The notes beneath the pieces were generated by a model. That model ran no database searches. It was given only the letters and a program-made list of their open reading frames with translations, and was not told the DNA's origin. This document shows positions 7,224 to 15,586 of a stretch of DNA of 64,000 bases, in pieces. The translations under genes were made by a program, and so were the position numbers. The stretch is from Bacteroidia bacterium (GTDB lineage: Bacteria > Bacteroidota > Bacteroidia > Flavobacteriales > Flavobacteriaceae): assembly GCA_030429955.1 (NCBI GenBank), contig JAUIGO010000005.1:26349-90348 (forward strand), read 5' to 3'. Each line of letters opens with the position of its first letter. The stretch's first letter is position 1.

Positions 7224-8069
7224 CTAATAACCTGCAAAATTAAAGTTGAGCATCTGTTTGGTGAGGTCGTAAATTCTAGGGAATTGACTTTTAAATTTAG
7301 CTGGCGTTTCAATAAAACTCTCAATAATAACAGCTAGAAATTCAAAATGATTGGTATAAGCATATTCCCTAAAATATTCCGAAGCAATCAACTCATCACG
7401 TAAAGGTTTGTTTTGAGACAAATAATCGGTTAATTCTTTAAATGAGTCTTTGAAAATTGTAGAACTCACATCACGTTCTTTCATACTATTTAAGTGAATA
7501 GCGTGTGCAAATTCATGAATTCCCAAGTTTAGGTTATCATTACCAATATCAAATCCATGTTCAAAATGTTTCCAGGAAATCACTAAAGCACCCAATCTAG
7601 GGTTTAGTTCTCCTTTGTGATACTTGTCATTGGCATTTGAGTAAAATTCGCCAGGATACACAAAAATCTTATCAATTAAACCAATAAAATAATCCCTAAA
7701 ACCAAAAGTAAGCATCACAGCTGTAGCAGAAACCAATACTTTTATGTCATCAGTTATTTGTTGTCCTTCACGACCTATAAACGTTTTATCAATTATGAAA
7801 GAAGCTACGCGATGTTCAAAATGTTGTTTTTGCTTATCGTTCAACTTTTTATAAAATGAAAACCGATTTCTTAAAATGGATTGCTGATTAGGATTTAGCC
7901 TTTTGAGCTTGAGATATATATGGTTGTAGAGAGGTTTCTTTTTCCGCATCACATAAGCCATTTCAAACATCCTGAAACTAAAATAAATTATCATGACAAT
8001 AAGTGCTGTGAGAAACACAGCAACAATAGCATCACCTGTAGAGTTTTGTAAAGTAATGTTAGTTATCAT
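7224..8069 (-). CDS. MtfA-like (M90) zinc peptidase with membrane anchor
   Basis: 281 residues. One hydrophobic segment at about 13-33 should anchor the protein, with the rest in the cytoplasm. The zinc-binding motif HEFAH lies near residue 185 in GIHEFAHAIHLNS, and a downstream segment EFLAVIIESFIETP has the Glu-rich helix typical of the MtfA family (peptidase family M90; in E. coli MtfA binds the Mlc repressor and affects glucose uptake). E. coli MtfA has no N-terminal membrane helix, so this is a family variant common in Bacteroidota. Its substrate here is unknown. Confidence 0.8.
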   Translation of the reverse strand: MITNITLQNSTGDAIVAVFLTALIVMIIYFSFRMFEMAYVMRKKKPLYNHIYLKLKRLNPNQQSILRNRFSFYKKLNDKQKQHFEHRVASFIIDKTFIGREGQQITDDIKVLVSATAVMLTFGFRDYFIGLIDKIFVYPGEFYSNANDKYHKGELNPRLGALVISWKHFEHGFDIGNDNLNLGIHEFAHAIHLNSMKERDVSSTIFKDSFKELTDYLSQNKPLRDELIASEYFREYAYTNHFEFLAVIIESFIETPAKFKSQFPRIYDLTKQMLNFNFAGY

Positions 8070-8122
8070 TAATTGATGAACGTAAAAGTTAAAATTTAAT
8101 TGCGCTTTGAGATATCACTAAA

Positions 8123-9649
8123 TTAAAATACTCTTTTCTTTATTAAATAGGTTGAAATAATTGCAGTAAGTCCAGCAACTATGAACGTTAATAATCTGGA
8201 TGTTACCACTTGATCCATACCTGAAACTATCCAGAATATTGTAAACGTTAAGCCAACAATAATGGTTAATAAGGCAGGAATGCCATGAAAACGTTTCCAA
8301 AACAAGGTTAGTAAAATGACTATAGAGAACGTAGAACCAATGCCAGCCCAAACATAGCCAACAATAGCATAAACCAAATCGCTAGGTGAAAAATAAGCCA
8401 TTAACAAGGCTACTAAGGACAACAATGCAGTAACCAATCTGGATTGAAACAATGAGGTTTTTGAATCTAACGATGATTTATTACCTACTTTAATAATGTT
8501 TTCAGATAGTTCTGTAGCAGAAAGAATAAGTAAAGAATTAGCTGTAGAAATTATAGCAGCTAAAACTCCTGTAATTAGAATTCCTGAAACCACAGGGTTG
8601 AAAACTGTGGTTAAAACTTCTGGCATTACAGTTTCTTGGTCTTGCAAACCAGTTGGCCCAAAAATAGCAATACCAATCCAACCAACCATTAAGGCTCCAG
8701 TATAAGCAATAATGGTCCATATCACACCAATATTTCGAGCAATTTTGGCATTTCTTTCATCTTTAATAGCCATAAACCGCATCGTCAATTGTGGCTGACC
8801 ACCTAAATAGCCAAAAAACCAAGAAAAGGCACCAGCAATAATGATTCCGCTACCCAAACCTTTAACTATATTCATAGAATTAGGAAACACATCAGATAAT
8901 GCTCCAAAAAGCGCTGAGTCCTCTCTTACAGCTGCGCCTCCAGTCATTGTTGAATACGCTTCACCAGATTTTGATAATGCATCAGAAATACTATGAGCAA
9001 ACACAGAGCCTTCTGGCATATCAGACAAATACATAAGTCCAGCTATTGGAGCGACTATAAGTGTGATAATCATGACAATAGCTTGAATAACATCCGTATA
9101 AGTTACAGAGCGAAAGCCTCCATAAATAGTATAAGGAATAACCAAAACAACAATGATGATCATTGCTAAATCTTGATTGATTCCAAATAAATTGTTCAGC
9201 GTTTTTCCGCCTCCAATAAATTGAGCACCAACATAAAAAAAGAAGAAGAAAACAATGGTTAAACTACCAACAATCCTTATCCACTTCCCTACTTCACCAT
9301 GGCGTTTGGCTATATAATCTGTAAAAGTATCAACCTCATATTTTTCGGCTTCATTACGTAACCGAGAAGCTAATAAAACCCAAGCAACTATAATACCAGC
9401 GACACAGCCAATAGCTGTCCAAACCTCCATTAAACCAGTTGCATAGGCAGCTCCAGGCAAACCTAAAAGTGCCCAAGACGATTCTCCTGTAGCGCGTTCA
9501 GAAAGTGCAGCAACCCAACCTGGTAACTTGCGTCCTGCAATAGCAAAGTCAGAGCCTGTTTTAACATTTCGTCCTTGATAAATTCCAAAAAGAATTAGTA
9601 ATATCATATAAATAGACATTACTACAAGAATGATGGTTTGATTTTCCAT
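8123..9649 (-). CDS. Sodium:solute symporter, PutP (proline) type
   Basis: 508 residues from the ATG at 9649; an upstream TTG at 9676 adds nine residues of no clear value. A SSS-family transporter with about 13 membrane helices. GSDFAIAGRKLPGWVAALSE, ATGESSWALLGLPGAAY and YTIYGGFRSVTYTDVIQ match sodium/proline symporters closely, with the Ser/Thr-rich and Gly-rich sodium-site helices present. Proline is the likeliest substrate but other amino or organic acids are possible. No metabolic gene for the substrate adjoins it; tRNA-Arg lies upstream on the same strand. Confidence 0.88.
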   Translation of the reverse strand: MENQTIILVVMSIYMILLILFGIYQGRNVKTGSDFAIAGRKLPGWVAALSERATGESSWALLGLPGAAYATGLMEVWTAIGCVAGIIVAWVLLASRLRNEAEKYEVDTFTDYIAKRHGEVGKWIRIVGSLTIVFFFFFYVGAQFIGGGKTLNNLFGINQDLAMIIIVVLVIPYTIYGGFRSVTYTDVIQAIVMIITLIVAPIAGLMYLSDMPEGSVFAHSISDALSKSGEAYSTMTGGAAVREDSALFGALSDVFPNSMNIVKGLGSGIIIAGAFSWFFGYLGGQPQLTMRFMAIKDERNAKIARNIGVIWTIIAYTGALMVGWIGIAIFGPTGLQDQETVMPEVLTTVFNPVVSGILITGVLAAIISTANSLLILSATELSENIIKVGNKSSLDSKTSLFQSRLVTALLSLVALLMAYFSPSDLVYAIVGYVWAGIGSTFSIVILLTLFWKRFHGIPALLTIIVGLTFTIFWIVSGMDQVVTSRLLTFIVAGLTAIISTYLIKKRVF

Positions 9650-9690
9650 GAAATAAAAAAGGTTAATTAGTTGCAACTAAAATAGGAAAT

Positions 9691-9726
9691 AAAAAAAGCA
9701 AGCCTTATATAAGGTTTGCTTTTTTT
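9691..9726 (-). terminator. Terminator after tRNA-Arg
   Basis: AGCAAGCCTTAT (9698-9709) pairs with ATAAGGTTTGCT (9709-9720 region) with one G-T pair, flanked by A and T runs on both sides. On the minus strand it follows the tRNA and precedes the symporter. Confidence 0.8.
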
Positions 9727-9734
9727 GAAATCTG

Positions 9735-9808
9735 TGACCTCGGCAGGATTCAAACCTGCAACCTCTTGAGCCGTAATCAAGTGCACTATTCAGTTATGCT
9801 ACGAGGCC
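9735..9808 (-). tRNA. tRNA-Arg (anticodon ACG)
   Basis: 74 bases. On the minus strand the acceptor arms GGCCTCG and CGAGGTC pair (one G-U), the anticodon stem CTTGA/TCAAG encloses the loop TTACGGC with anticodon ACG, and the T-arm carries GGTTTGAATCC. The discriminator is A and CCA is not encoded. ACG is read as ICG after deamination and serves CGU, CGC and CGA. Confidence 0.93.
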
Positions 9809-9878
9809 ATTTTTGAGGATGCAAATATAAGTTATAATTTTTTCTCACAAAAGAATTTAGTGTCAAAATCTAAAAGCT

Positions 9879-9886
9879 TATTTTTG
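9879..9886 (+). promoter_or_regulatory. -7 promoter box of the sulfur operon
   Basis: TATTTTTG matches TAnnTTTG and lies 22 bases before the first ATG of the operon at 9909. No convincing -33 TTG is seen. Confidence 0.5.
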
Positions 9887-9908
9887 GCTCACAATCATAA
9901 AAAATATT

Positions 9909-10466
9909 ATGGAATTTCTATTAAATCCTTGGCCTTGGTATGTATCAGGCCCTCTCATTGCTTTAATAATGGCTCTTCTGCTCTACTTTGGAAAAACCTT
10001 TGGCATGTCATCTAACTTAAGGACTATGTGTGCTATTAGTGGTGCTGGAAAATTTTCTGATTTTTTTAAAATGGATTGGAGAGACAATGCTTGGAATTTA
10101 ACTGTTGTACTTGGAGCCATTATAGGCGGTTTTATTGCTGTCCAATTTCTATCAAATGACAGCGGAACCCATTTAAATGCTGATACGATTTCTGAATTGG
10201 AAGCATTTGGGTTTTCTAAACCAGGAACAACTTTAGTGCCTAAAGAACTATTTAATACTGATGCTATATTCTCGTTTAAAGGACTCTCCTTACTAATTAT
10301 AGGTGGCATGTTGGTTGGATTTGGTACTCGCTATGCAGGAGGTTGCACATCAGGTCATGCCATTACAGGACTAAGCAGTTTACAGCGTCCTTCATTGATT
10401 GCTGTTATAGGTTTTTTTATTGGTGGTTTGGTAATGGCTAATTTAATTTTTCCTATAATTTTTTAA
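9909..10466 (+). CDS. YeeE/YedE-type sulfur transporter, first half-subunit
   Basis: 185 residues with about five membrane helices. This family moves small sulfur compounds; characterised YeeE (TsuA) takes up thiosulfate through conserved cysteines. Here the candidate cysteines lie in LRTMCAISG (about residue 41) and in GTRYAGGCTSGHAITGL near the C terminus. It is half the length of E. coli YeeE, and the next gene supplies the other half, an arrangement like the PmpA/PmpB pairs. Two bases separate it from that gene. Confidence 0.85.
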   Translation: MEFLLNPWPWYVSGPLIALIMALLLYFGKTFGMSSNLRTMCAISGAGKFSDFFKMDWRDNAWNLTVVLGAIIGGFIAVQFLSNDSGTHLNADTISELEAFGFSKPGTTLVPKELFNTDAIFSFKGLSLLIIGGMLVGFGTRYAGGCTSGHAITGLSSLQRPSLIAVIGFFIGGLVMANLIFPIIF

Positions 10467-10468
10467 AC

Positions 10469-10882
10469 ATGGCATATTTAAAATATTTAATTGTTGGAAT
10501 TATTTTTGGAATCGTTTTAGTAAAGTCAGAAGCTGTTTCTTGGTATAGAATATATGAGATGTTCAGGTTTCAATCCTTTCACATGTATGGTATTATTGGT
10601 ACTGCAATAGTATCTGGGATTTTGTTTCTGCAATTATCTAAACATGGTAAATTAAAATCAAAAAAAGGAACTGAAATCTATGTTATTGAAAAAGAAAAAG
10701 GACTTATCAGATATATTTTGGGAGGAACAATTTTTGGTTTGGGCTGGGCTCTTATTGGTGCTTGTCCAGGTCCAATGTATGTGCTTTTAGGAACAGGAAT
10801 TTATGCTATGCTTATTGTTATAGCAGCCGCTATGCTTGGTACCTTTATTTACGGAATATTAAAAGACAAACTACCTCATTAA
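10469..10882 (+). CDS. YeeE/YedE-type sulfur transporter, second half-subunit (DUF6691-like)
   Basis: 137 residues with four membrane helices. Opens with KYLIVGIIFGIVLVKSEAVSWYRIYEMF, characteristic of the second YeeE/YedE half, and carries the signature GLGWALIGACPGPMYVLLG with a single cysteine in a Gly/Pro loop. Expected to pair with the preceding protein in one inner-membrane channel for a sulfur species. Translation is coupled: 2 bases after the upstream gene, 1 base before the TauE-like gene. Confidence 0.85.
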   Translation: MAYLKYLIVGIIFGIVLVKSEAVSWYRIYEMFRFQSFHMYGIIGTAIVSGILFLQLSKHGKLKSKKGTEIYVIEKEKGLIRYILGGTIFGLGWALIGACPGPMYVLLGTGIYAMLIVIAAAMLGTFIYGILKDKLPH

Positions 10883-10883
10883 T

Positions 10884-11681
10884 ATGGAACTAAATCAAAT
10901 ATTAGGATACATCGGTGCTTTAATAGTTGGATTAGTTCTTGGCTTGATTGGTGGAGGAGGCTCTATATTAACTGTTCCAATATTGGTTTATCTCATTGGG
11001 TTAAATCCAGTAACAGCAACAGCTTATTCCCTTTTTGTAGTTGGTACAACATCATTGTTTGGAGCTATTCAAAATTTTAGAAATAAAATGGTTGATATTC
11101 GCACAGCAATCGTATTTGCCATTCCTGCTTTTATAGCAGTGTATTTAACAAGACGTTATTTAGTGCCTGCAATTCCAGATTCTTTATTTACTGTTTTTGA
11201 TTTTGAGCTAACTAAAAGCGTTTTCATCATGATATTTTTTGCCATTATTATGTTATTGGCATCAATATCAATGATAAAAACTAGGAAGAAAGAAAAATCT
11301 GTTGAACAAGAAGTCCAATATAAAATACCTTTAATAATTCTTGAAGGAGTTGTTGTTGGAATACTCACAGGAATAGTTGGCGCTGGAGGTGGTTTTTTGA
11401 TAATTCCTGCTCTGGTACTATTAGCTAAACTTCCTATGAAATTGGCTGTAGGCACTTCATTAGTAATAATTTCCGCAAAATCATTAATCGGTTTTTTAGG
11501 TGATGTTCAAAATTTAACTATTGATTGGACTTTCCTTATTATCTTTACATCATTATCGATTATAGGAATACTTGTTGGTGTTTACGCTACCAAATTTATC
11601 AGTGGCGAAAAACTTAAAAAAGGATTCGGATGGTTTACTTTACTTATGGCTTTATACATTATGTATAAAGAGCTGTATTAA
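10884..11681 (+). CDS. TauE/SafE-family sulfite or sulfur-anion exporter
   Basis: 265 residues, about eight membrane helices arranged as two inverted repeats: GLVLGLIGGGGSILTVPILVYLIGLNP near the N terminus and GILTGIVGAGGGFLIIPALVLLAKLP in the second half, the hallmark of the family. Family members export sulfite or organosulfonates. In S. aureus, TauE is encoded with CstA/CstB, where it may remove sulfite or thiosulfate made during persulfide clearance; the same pairing is seen here with the downstream CstB-like gene. Confidence 0.87.
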   Translation: MELNQILGYIGALIVGLVLGLIGGGGSILTVPILVYLIGLNPVTATAYSLFVVGTTSLFGAIQNFRNKMVDIRTAIVFAIPAFIAVYLTRRYLVPAIPDSLFTVFDFELTKSVFIMIFFAIIMLLASISMIKTRKKEKSVEQEVQYKIPLIILEGVVVGILTGIVGAGGGFLIIPALVLLAKLPMKLAVGTSLVIISAKSLIGFLGDVQNLTIDWTFLIIFTSLSIIGILVGVYATKFISGEKLKKGFGWFTLLMALYIMYKELY

Positions 11682-11723
11682 AGGAATGTGACAAATATTA
11701 CTAAACAAAACAGCAAAGCTTTG

Positions 11724-11731
11724 TATCTTTG
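11724..11731 (+). promoter_or_regulatory. Internal -7 promoter box before the CstB-like gene
   Basis: TATCTTTG lies 19 bases before the ATG at 11750. It overlaps an earlier in-frame start at 11729, which argues for 11750. It suggests the last three genes of the cluster can be transcribed apart from the transporters. Confidence 0.55.
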
Positions 11732-11749
11732 CAGAAACTACGTAAATAT

Positions 11750-13156
11750 ATGAAGATAGAACAGATATATACTGGATGTTTGGCTCAAGGTGCCTACTAT
11801 ATTGAGTCTAATGGCGAAGTCGCGATTATAGATCCATTAAGGGAAACACAACAATATATTGATAAAGCTCAATCTGAAGGTGCAAAAATAAAATATGTTT
11901 TTGAAACTCATTTTCATGCAGATTTTGTTTCTGGCCATGTAGATTTAGCCAAAAAAACTGGTGCCACTATTGTTTTTGGCCCAGGAGCATCTACAAGTTA
12001 TGAAGCACATATTGCTCAAGATAACGAAGAATTTAAAATTGGGAATATCACTATTAAAGTCTTACATACTCCAGGACATACATTGGAATCATCAACCTAT
12101 TTACTCATTGATGAAAATGGGAAGAATCATGCTATATTTTCAGGTGATACTCTATTTTTAGGTGATGTTGGTCGTCCAGATTTAGCTATAAAATCTGATT
12201 TGACCAAAGAAGATTTAGCTGCTATGTTATTCGATTCTTTAAGAACTAAAATTATGCCATTAGCTGATGAAGTTATAGTTTATCCAGCTCATGGAGCAGG
12301 TTCGGCTTGTGGGAAAAACCTAAGCAAAGAAACCGTTGGAACCATTGGTGAGCAGAAAAAAACAAATTATGCTCTTCGCGCAGATATGACTAAGGAAGAA
12401 TTTGTAAAAGAAGTATTAGATGGTATTCCACCTCCTCCACAATATTTTGCAAAAAACGCCATGATGAACAAAATGGGTTACGACTCATTTGAGAATGTGT
12501 TACAAACTGGAGATATTGCTCTAGATGCAACTGAGTTTGAAGCATTAGCAAATCATGAAGGTGCTTTAGTGCTAGATGTAAGATCACAATCTGAATACAT
12601 AAAAGGGCATATTCCAAACTCAATATTTATTGGACTCAATGGTGGATTTGCGCCTTGGGTTGGTGCTTTAATAACCGATTTAAAACAACCTATTCTATTG
12701 GTAGTCCCTGAAGGAAAATCAAAAGAAGCTGTAACACGATTATCTCGAGTTGGATATGATAACACCTTAGGTTATCTTGAAGGAGGAATAGAGGCCTGGA
12801 AAGCTGCAGGAAAAGACATTGAAACCTTAAATTCTGTTTCAGCAAAGGAGTTTGCAAATAGATATAAATCGGGAAACATCAACATTTTAGATGTTAGAAA
12901 AGATGGTGAGTATAGTGCAAGTCATGTTGAGAATGCACAACATTTTGCATTGGATTATATTAATGACAAAATGAACGAAGTTTCAAAAGACAAAACCTAT
13001 CACGTTTACTGTGCAGGTGGTTACCGCTCAGTTATAGCTGCTTCTATTTTAAAAGCTAGAGGTTTTAATAACTTAGTTGATGTAGACGCTGGATTTGGCG
13101 CCATCAAAAATACAGGTATACCAATCACAGATTTTGTTTGCCCTTCAACATTATAA
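11750..13156 (+). CDS. CstB-like persulfide dioxygenase with two rhodanese domains
   Basis: 468 residues. The N-terminal metallo-beta-lactamase domain (about 1-245) carries ETHFHADFVSGH with metal ligands His54, His56 and Asp58, GHTLES and SGDTLFLGDVGRPDL, as in ETHE1-type dioxygenases that oxidise persulfides to sulfite. Two rhodanese domains follow. The first (about 262-355) has VVPEGKSKEA where the catalytic loop should be and lacks Cys. The second (about 365-465) has VYCAGGYRS with Cys421. An inactive then an active rhodanese after the dioxygenase is the CstB architecture, which yields thiosulfate from persulfide and sulfite. Product most likely cytoplasmic. Confidence 0.9.
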   Translation: MKIEQIYTGCLAQGAYYIESNGEVAIIDPLRETQQYIDKAQSEGAKIKYVFETHFHADFVSGHVDLAKKTGATIVFGPGASTSYEAHIAQDNEEFKIGNITIKVLHTPGHTLESSTYLLIDENGKNHAIFSGDTLFLGDVGRPDLAIKSDLTKEDLAAMLFDSLRTKIMPLADEVIVYPAHGAGSACGKNLSKETVGTIGEQKKTNYALRADMTKEEFVKEVLDGIPPPPQYFAKNAMMNKMGYDSFENVLQTGDIALDATEFEALANHEGALVLDVRSQSEYIKGHIPNSIFIGLNGGFAPWVGALITDLKQPILLVVPEGKSKEAVTRLSRVGYDNTLGYLEGGIEAWKAAGKDIETLNSVSAKEFANRYKSGNINILDVRKDGEYSASHVENAQHFALDYINDKMNEVSKDKTYHVYCAGGYRSVIAASILKARGFNNLVDVDAGFGAIKNTGIPITDFVCPSTL

Positions 13157-13175
13157 ATTTTAAACTTTAGAAATT

Positions 13176-13382
13176 ATGAAAAAAAATATGGGAAACACTG
13201 ACAAAGCAATAAGAATTATTTTAGCACTTGGAATTGCTTTACTATACTACTTTGATGTTATTCAAGGTACTCTAGCTTATGTGCTAATGGCTCTCGCTAT
13301 AATTTTTTTACTAACCAGTTTCATAAGTTTTTGTCCTTTGTATAAACCTTTTGGAATCAATACTTGTAAAACAAAGTCATGA
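13176..13382 (+). CDS. DUF2892 (YgaP-like) inner membrane protein
   Basis: 68 residues with two membrane helices (about 14-30 and 34-52). NMGNTDKAIRIILALGIALLYY and a Cys-Pro pair in SFCPLYKPFGINTC are typical of DUF2892. In E. coli YgaP the same membrane part is fused to a rhodanese domain, so a separate copy just after a double-rhodanese enzyme suggests a shared role, perhaps tethering or handing sulfane sulfur across the membrane. The two cysteines near the C terminus could take part. The last four bases overlap the next gene (ATGA). Confidence 0.85.
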   Translation: MKKNMGNTDKAIRIILALGIALLYYFDVIQGTLAYVLMALAIIFLLTSFISFCPLYKPFGINTCKTKS

Positions 13383-13648
13383 ATACAACACTAGCAATAC
13401 AAAACCTAAAATGTGGTGGTTGTGCCAATACAATCACAACTAGATTGAGTAATATTGATGGTATTGACAAAGTTAAGGTAGATAATGACACAAATACCGT
13501 TTCATTTGGCTACACAGATGAAACCATTTTAAATGAAGCCATTAATTTGCTATCAAAACTAGGCTATCCAGTTGAAGGTGAGCAAAACCCTTTAAGTAAA
13601 AAAGCAAAAAGTTATGTGAGTTGTGCAGTAGGCAGAATGAACAAATAA
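13379..13648 (+). CDS. Heavy-metal-associated (HMA) domain protein
   Basis: 89 residues. A single HMA fold (1-70) with the binding loop LKCGGCAN, Cys12 and Cys15, then a C-terminal extension with Cys82 in SYVSCAVGRM. The usual reading is a copper chaperone of the CopZ/Atx1 type. Its context, overlapping the DUF2892 gene at the end of a sulfur operon without any copper ATPase, leaves open a role as a thiol or sulfane-sulfur carrier. Followed directly by a terminator. Confidence 0.83.
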   Translation: MNTTLAIQNLKCGGCANTITTRLSNIDGIDKVKVDNDTNTVSFGYTDETILNEAINLLSKLGYPVEGEQNPLSKKAKSYVSCAVGRMNK

Positions 13649-13672
13649 CAGATTTTAATTATAATAACACTA

Positions 13673-13705
13673 AAAAAGCTCTGAATTTCTTCAGAGCTTT
13701 TTTTA
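13673..13705. terminator. Bidirectional terminator between the sulfur operon and clpS
   Basis: AAAAAAGCTCTGAA (13673-13686) and TTCAGAGCTTTTTT (13690-13703) form a stem with A and T runs on both sides. The clpS stop codon lies within its right arm. Confidence 0.88.
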
Positions 13706-13978
13706 TATAATTTCAGCGCTTAAACCTGCATCCAATAGCATGGAACACCTTGGTTCAAGTTCGTCATAAACTCCAGTTTTAACAGTACACTTTCCTTTGT
13801 AATGCACTATAATGGAACATTGTTCAGCCTGTTCAGGTGTATGTTCGCAGGCATAGATAAGCGTGTCTATCACATGGTCAAACGTATTTACATCATCATT
13901 GTATAAAACAATTTCATTATGCTTAACAACTTCTTCTTCAAGTAATAGGTCTTCAGAGGTTTTCTTCTGTGAACTCAT
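13703..13978 (-). CDS. clpS: ATP-dependent Clp protease adaptor ClpS
   Basis: 91 residues. Delivers proteins with bulky hydrophobic N-terminal residues (N-end rule) to ClpAP or ClpC. The core VLYNDDVNTFDHVIDTLI carries the invariant NDD, which grips the substrate amino group, and GVYDELEPRC fits the C-terminal strand region. The acidic N-terminal tail is the part that enters the Clp pore. It is the last gene of a minus-strand run from DUF1599 to clpS, 15 bases after prmA. Confidence 0.92.
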   Translation of the reverse strand: MSSQKKTSEDLLLEEEVVKHNEIVLYNDDVNTFDHVIDTLIYACEHTPEQAEQCSIIVHYKGKCTVKTGVYDELEPRCSMLLDAGLSAEII

Positions 13979-13993
13979 GGCAAAAGTTTTATA

Positions 13994-14830
13994 CTAATTT
14001 AAGAATTTTAATGAAACCCAATTGTTTCTTTCTAGTGTTTCAACTAATTTTAACATATACTTATTGCACTCAGCTTCTATAATTTTTATATCATTTTCAT
14101 AAAAACCGCTTAAAAACAAAGCTCCATTCTTATTCAAACATTTAGCATATTGCTCTAAATCCTGAAGCAGGATATTTCTGTTGATATTTGCAATAATAAT
14201 ATCATACTTTTTTCCTTCAAGAAGTTGAGCATCGCCTTCGTAAACAGAAATATTATTACAATTGTTGCGCTCAACATTCTCCATACTGTTTAAATAACAC
14301 CAATTATCAATATCAATGGCATCAATTTTTGAGGCGTCTTTCATTTCTGTTAAAATAGCTAAAACGCCTGTTCCGCAACCCATATCTAAAACCGTTTTTC
14401 CTGAGAAATCATTTTTTAGAATATGCTGAATCATCATGTGAGTTGTTTCATGATGTCCTGTACCAAAACTCATTTTTGGCTCTATAACAATATCAAATTT
14501 TGTATTGAAAGGTTCATGAAATGGAGCTCGAACAGCACATAAATCATCAACCACAATGGGATTAAAGTTTTTTTCCCACTCTTCGTTCCAGTTGGTTTGC
14601 TCGATGTCTTCAAAAGTGTACGAGATTTCAAATTCATCAGAATTCAAAATCTGGATATCTTCTAAGATATTCTCATTCCATTCTTCTTTTTGAATATAAG
14701 CTGTAACGCCTTCATCAGTTTCAACAAAGCTTTCAAAACCAGCATAACCCAATTCCGCAATTAAAATCTCAACAGCTGGTTGCAATGGATTCACTTTAAA
14801 ATAATAGCCAATATAGATTTGGTTTGACAT
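13994..14830 (-). CDS. prmA: Ribosomal protein L11 methyltransferase
   Basis: 278 residues. Uses S-adenosylmethionine to methylate lysines and the N terminus of L11. An N-terminal substrate-recognition domain (about 1-95) is followed by the Rossmann methyltransferase domain with KMSFGTGHHETTHMM, the SAM loop VLDMGCGTGVLAI and IIANINRNILL in place of the catalytic NxxP-like loop. Slightly shorter than E. coli PrmA (293). Two bases separate it from tpiA upstream. Confidence 0.93.
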   Translation of the reverse strand: MSNQIYIGYYFKVNPLQPAVEILIAELGYAGFESFVETDEGVTAYIQKEEWNENILEDIQILNSDEFEISYTFEDIEQTNWNEEWEKNFNPIVVDDLCAVRAPFHEPFNTKFDIVIEPKMSFGTGHHETTHMMIQHILKNDFSGKTVLDMGCGTGVLAILTEMKDASKIDAIDIDNWCYLNSMENVERNNCNNISVYEGDAQLLEGKKYDIIIANINRNILLQDLEQYAKCLNKNGALFLSGFYENDIKIIEAECNKYMLKLVETLERNNWVSLKFLN

Positions 14831-14832
14831 CT

Positions 14833-15582
14833 TTAAAATGCATTTACAATAGCAAAGAAATCTTCGGCTTTAAGCGCTGCTCCTCCAATAAGTCCACCAT
14901 CAACATCTGGTTTTGAAAAAATTTCTTTTGCATTATTTGGTTTTACACTTCCTCCATAAAGTATTGAAACTTGATTGGCAGTAGTTTCATCATACTTGTT
15001 TGCTAATGTTGTTCTAATAAACTTGTGCATATCTTGAGCTTGTTCAGGTGAAGCGGTTTCTCCTGTACCAATAGCCCAAACTGGTTCATAGGCCAGAACT
15101 ATATTTTTAAAAGCAGAAGCATCCAAATGAAATAAAGCGTTTTTTATTTGACGCTCAACAACCTGTTCGTGGTTGCCTGATTTTCTATCCTGAAGTTCTT
15201 CACCAAAACAAAATATCACTCTCATGTTATTTACTAAAGCTGAATCTACTTTTTTAGCAAGCAATTCATCTGTTTCATTAAAGTAAGCACGTCGCTCACT
15301 ATGACCCAAAATTACTGTATTTACGCCAACACTCTTAAGCATACTTGCACTAACTTCTCCTGTAAAAGCGCCATGCTCTGCAAAGTGCATGTTTTGAGCT
15401 ATGACTTCAATTTTAGTTTTGTTAAGCTGATCGAAAGCATGCCAAAGATTAGTAAATGTTGGAGCTATCATAACTTCGGCATCAGAATTTATTTGCTGTC
15501 TTTTAAGATCATCAATTAAGGCTTGTGTTTGCGGTAAATCATTGTTCATTTTCCAATTACCTGCTACTATATGTTTTCTCAT
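14833..15582 (-). CDS. tpiA: Triosephosphate isomerase
   Basis: 249 residues, standard length. Interconverts glyceraldehyde-3-P and dihydroxyacetone-P. NWKMN supplies the catalytic Lys, GHSERR the catalytic His, and AYEPVWAIGTGETASPEQA the catalytic Glu with the mobile loop; LYGGSVKPNNA and GGLIGGAAL bind the phosphate. Start ATG 15582. Tightly packed between the DppB-like permease (4 bases) and prmA (2 bases), a transcription unit mixing glycolysis and translation. Confidence 0.97.
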   Translation of the reverse strand: MRKHIVAGNWKMNNDLPQTQALIDDLKRQQINSDAEVMIAPTFTNLWHAFDQLNKTKIEVIAQNMHFAEHGAFTGEVSASMLKSVGVNTVILGHSERRAYFNETDELLAKKVDSALVNNMRVIFCFGEELQDRKSGNHEQVVERQIKNALFHLDASAFKNIVLAYEPVWAIGTGETASPEQAQDMHKFIRTTLANKYDETTANQVSILYGGSVKPNNAKEIFSKPDVDGGLIGGAALKAEDFFAIVNAF

Positions 15583-15586
15583 AACT

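Noticed and set aside
9735..9808. tRNA-Arg as an integration site of a mobile element
   Set aside because: No integrase, no repeat of the tRNA 3' end and ordinary genes on both sides.
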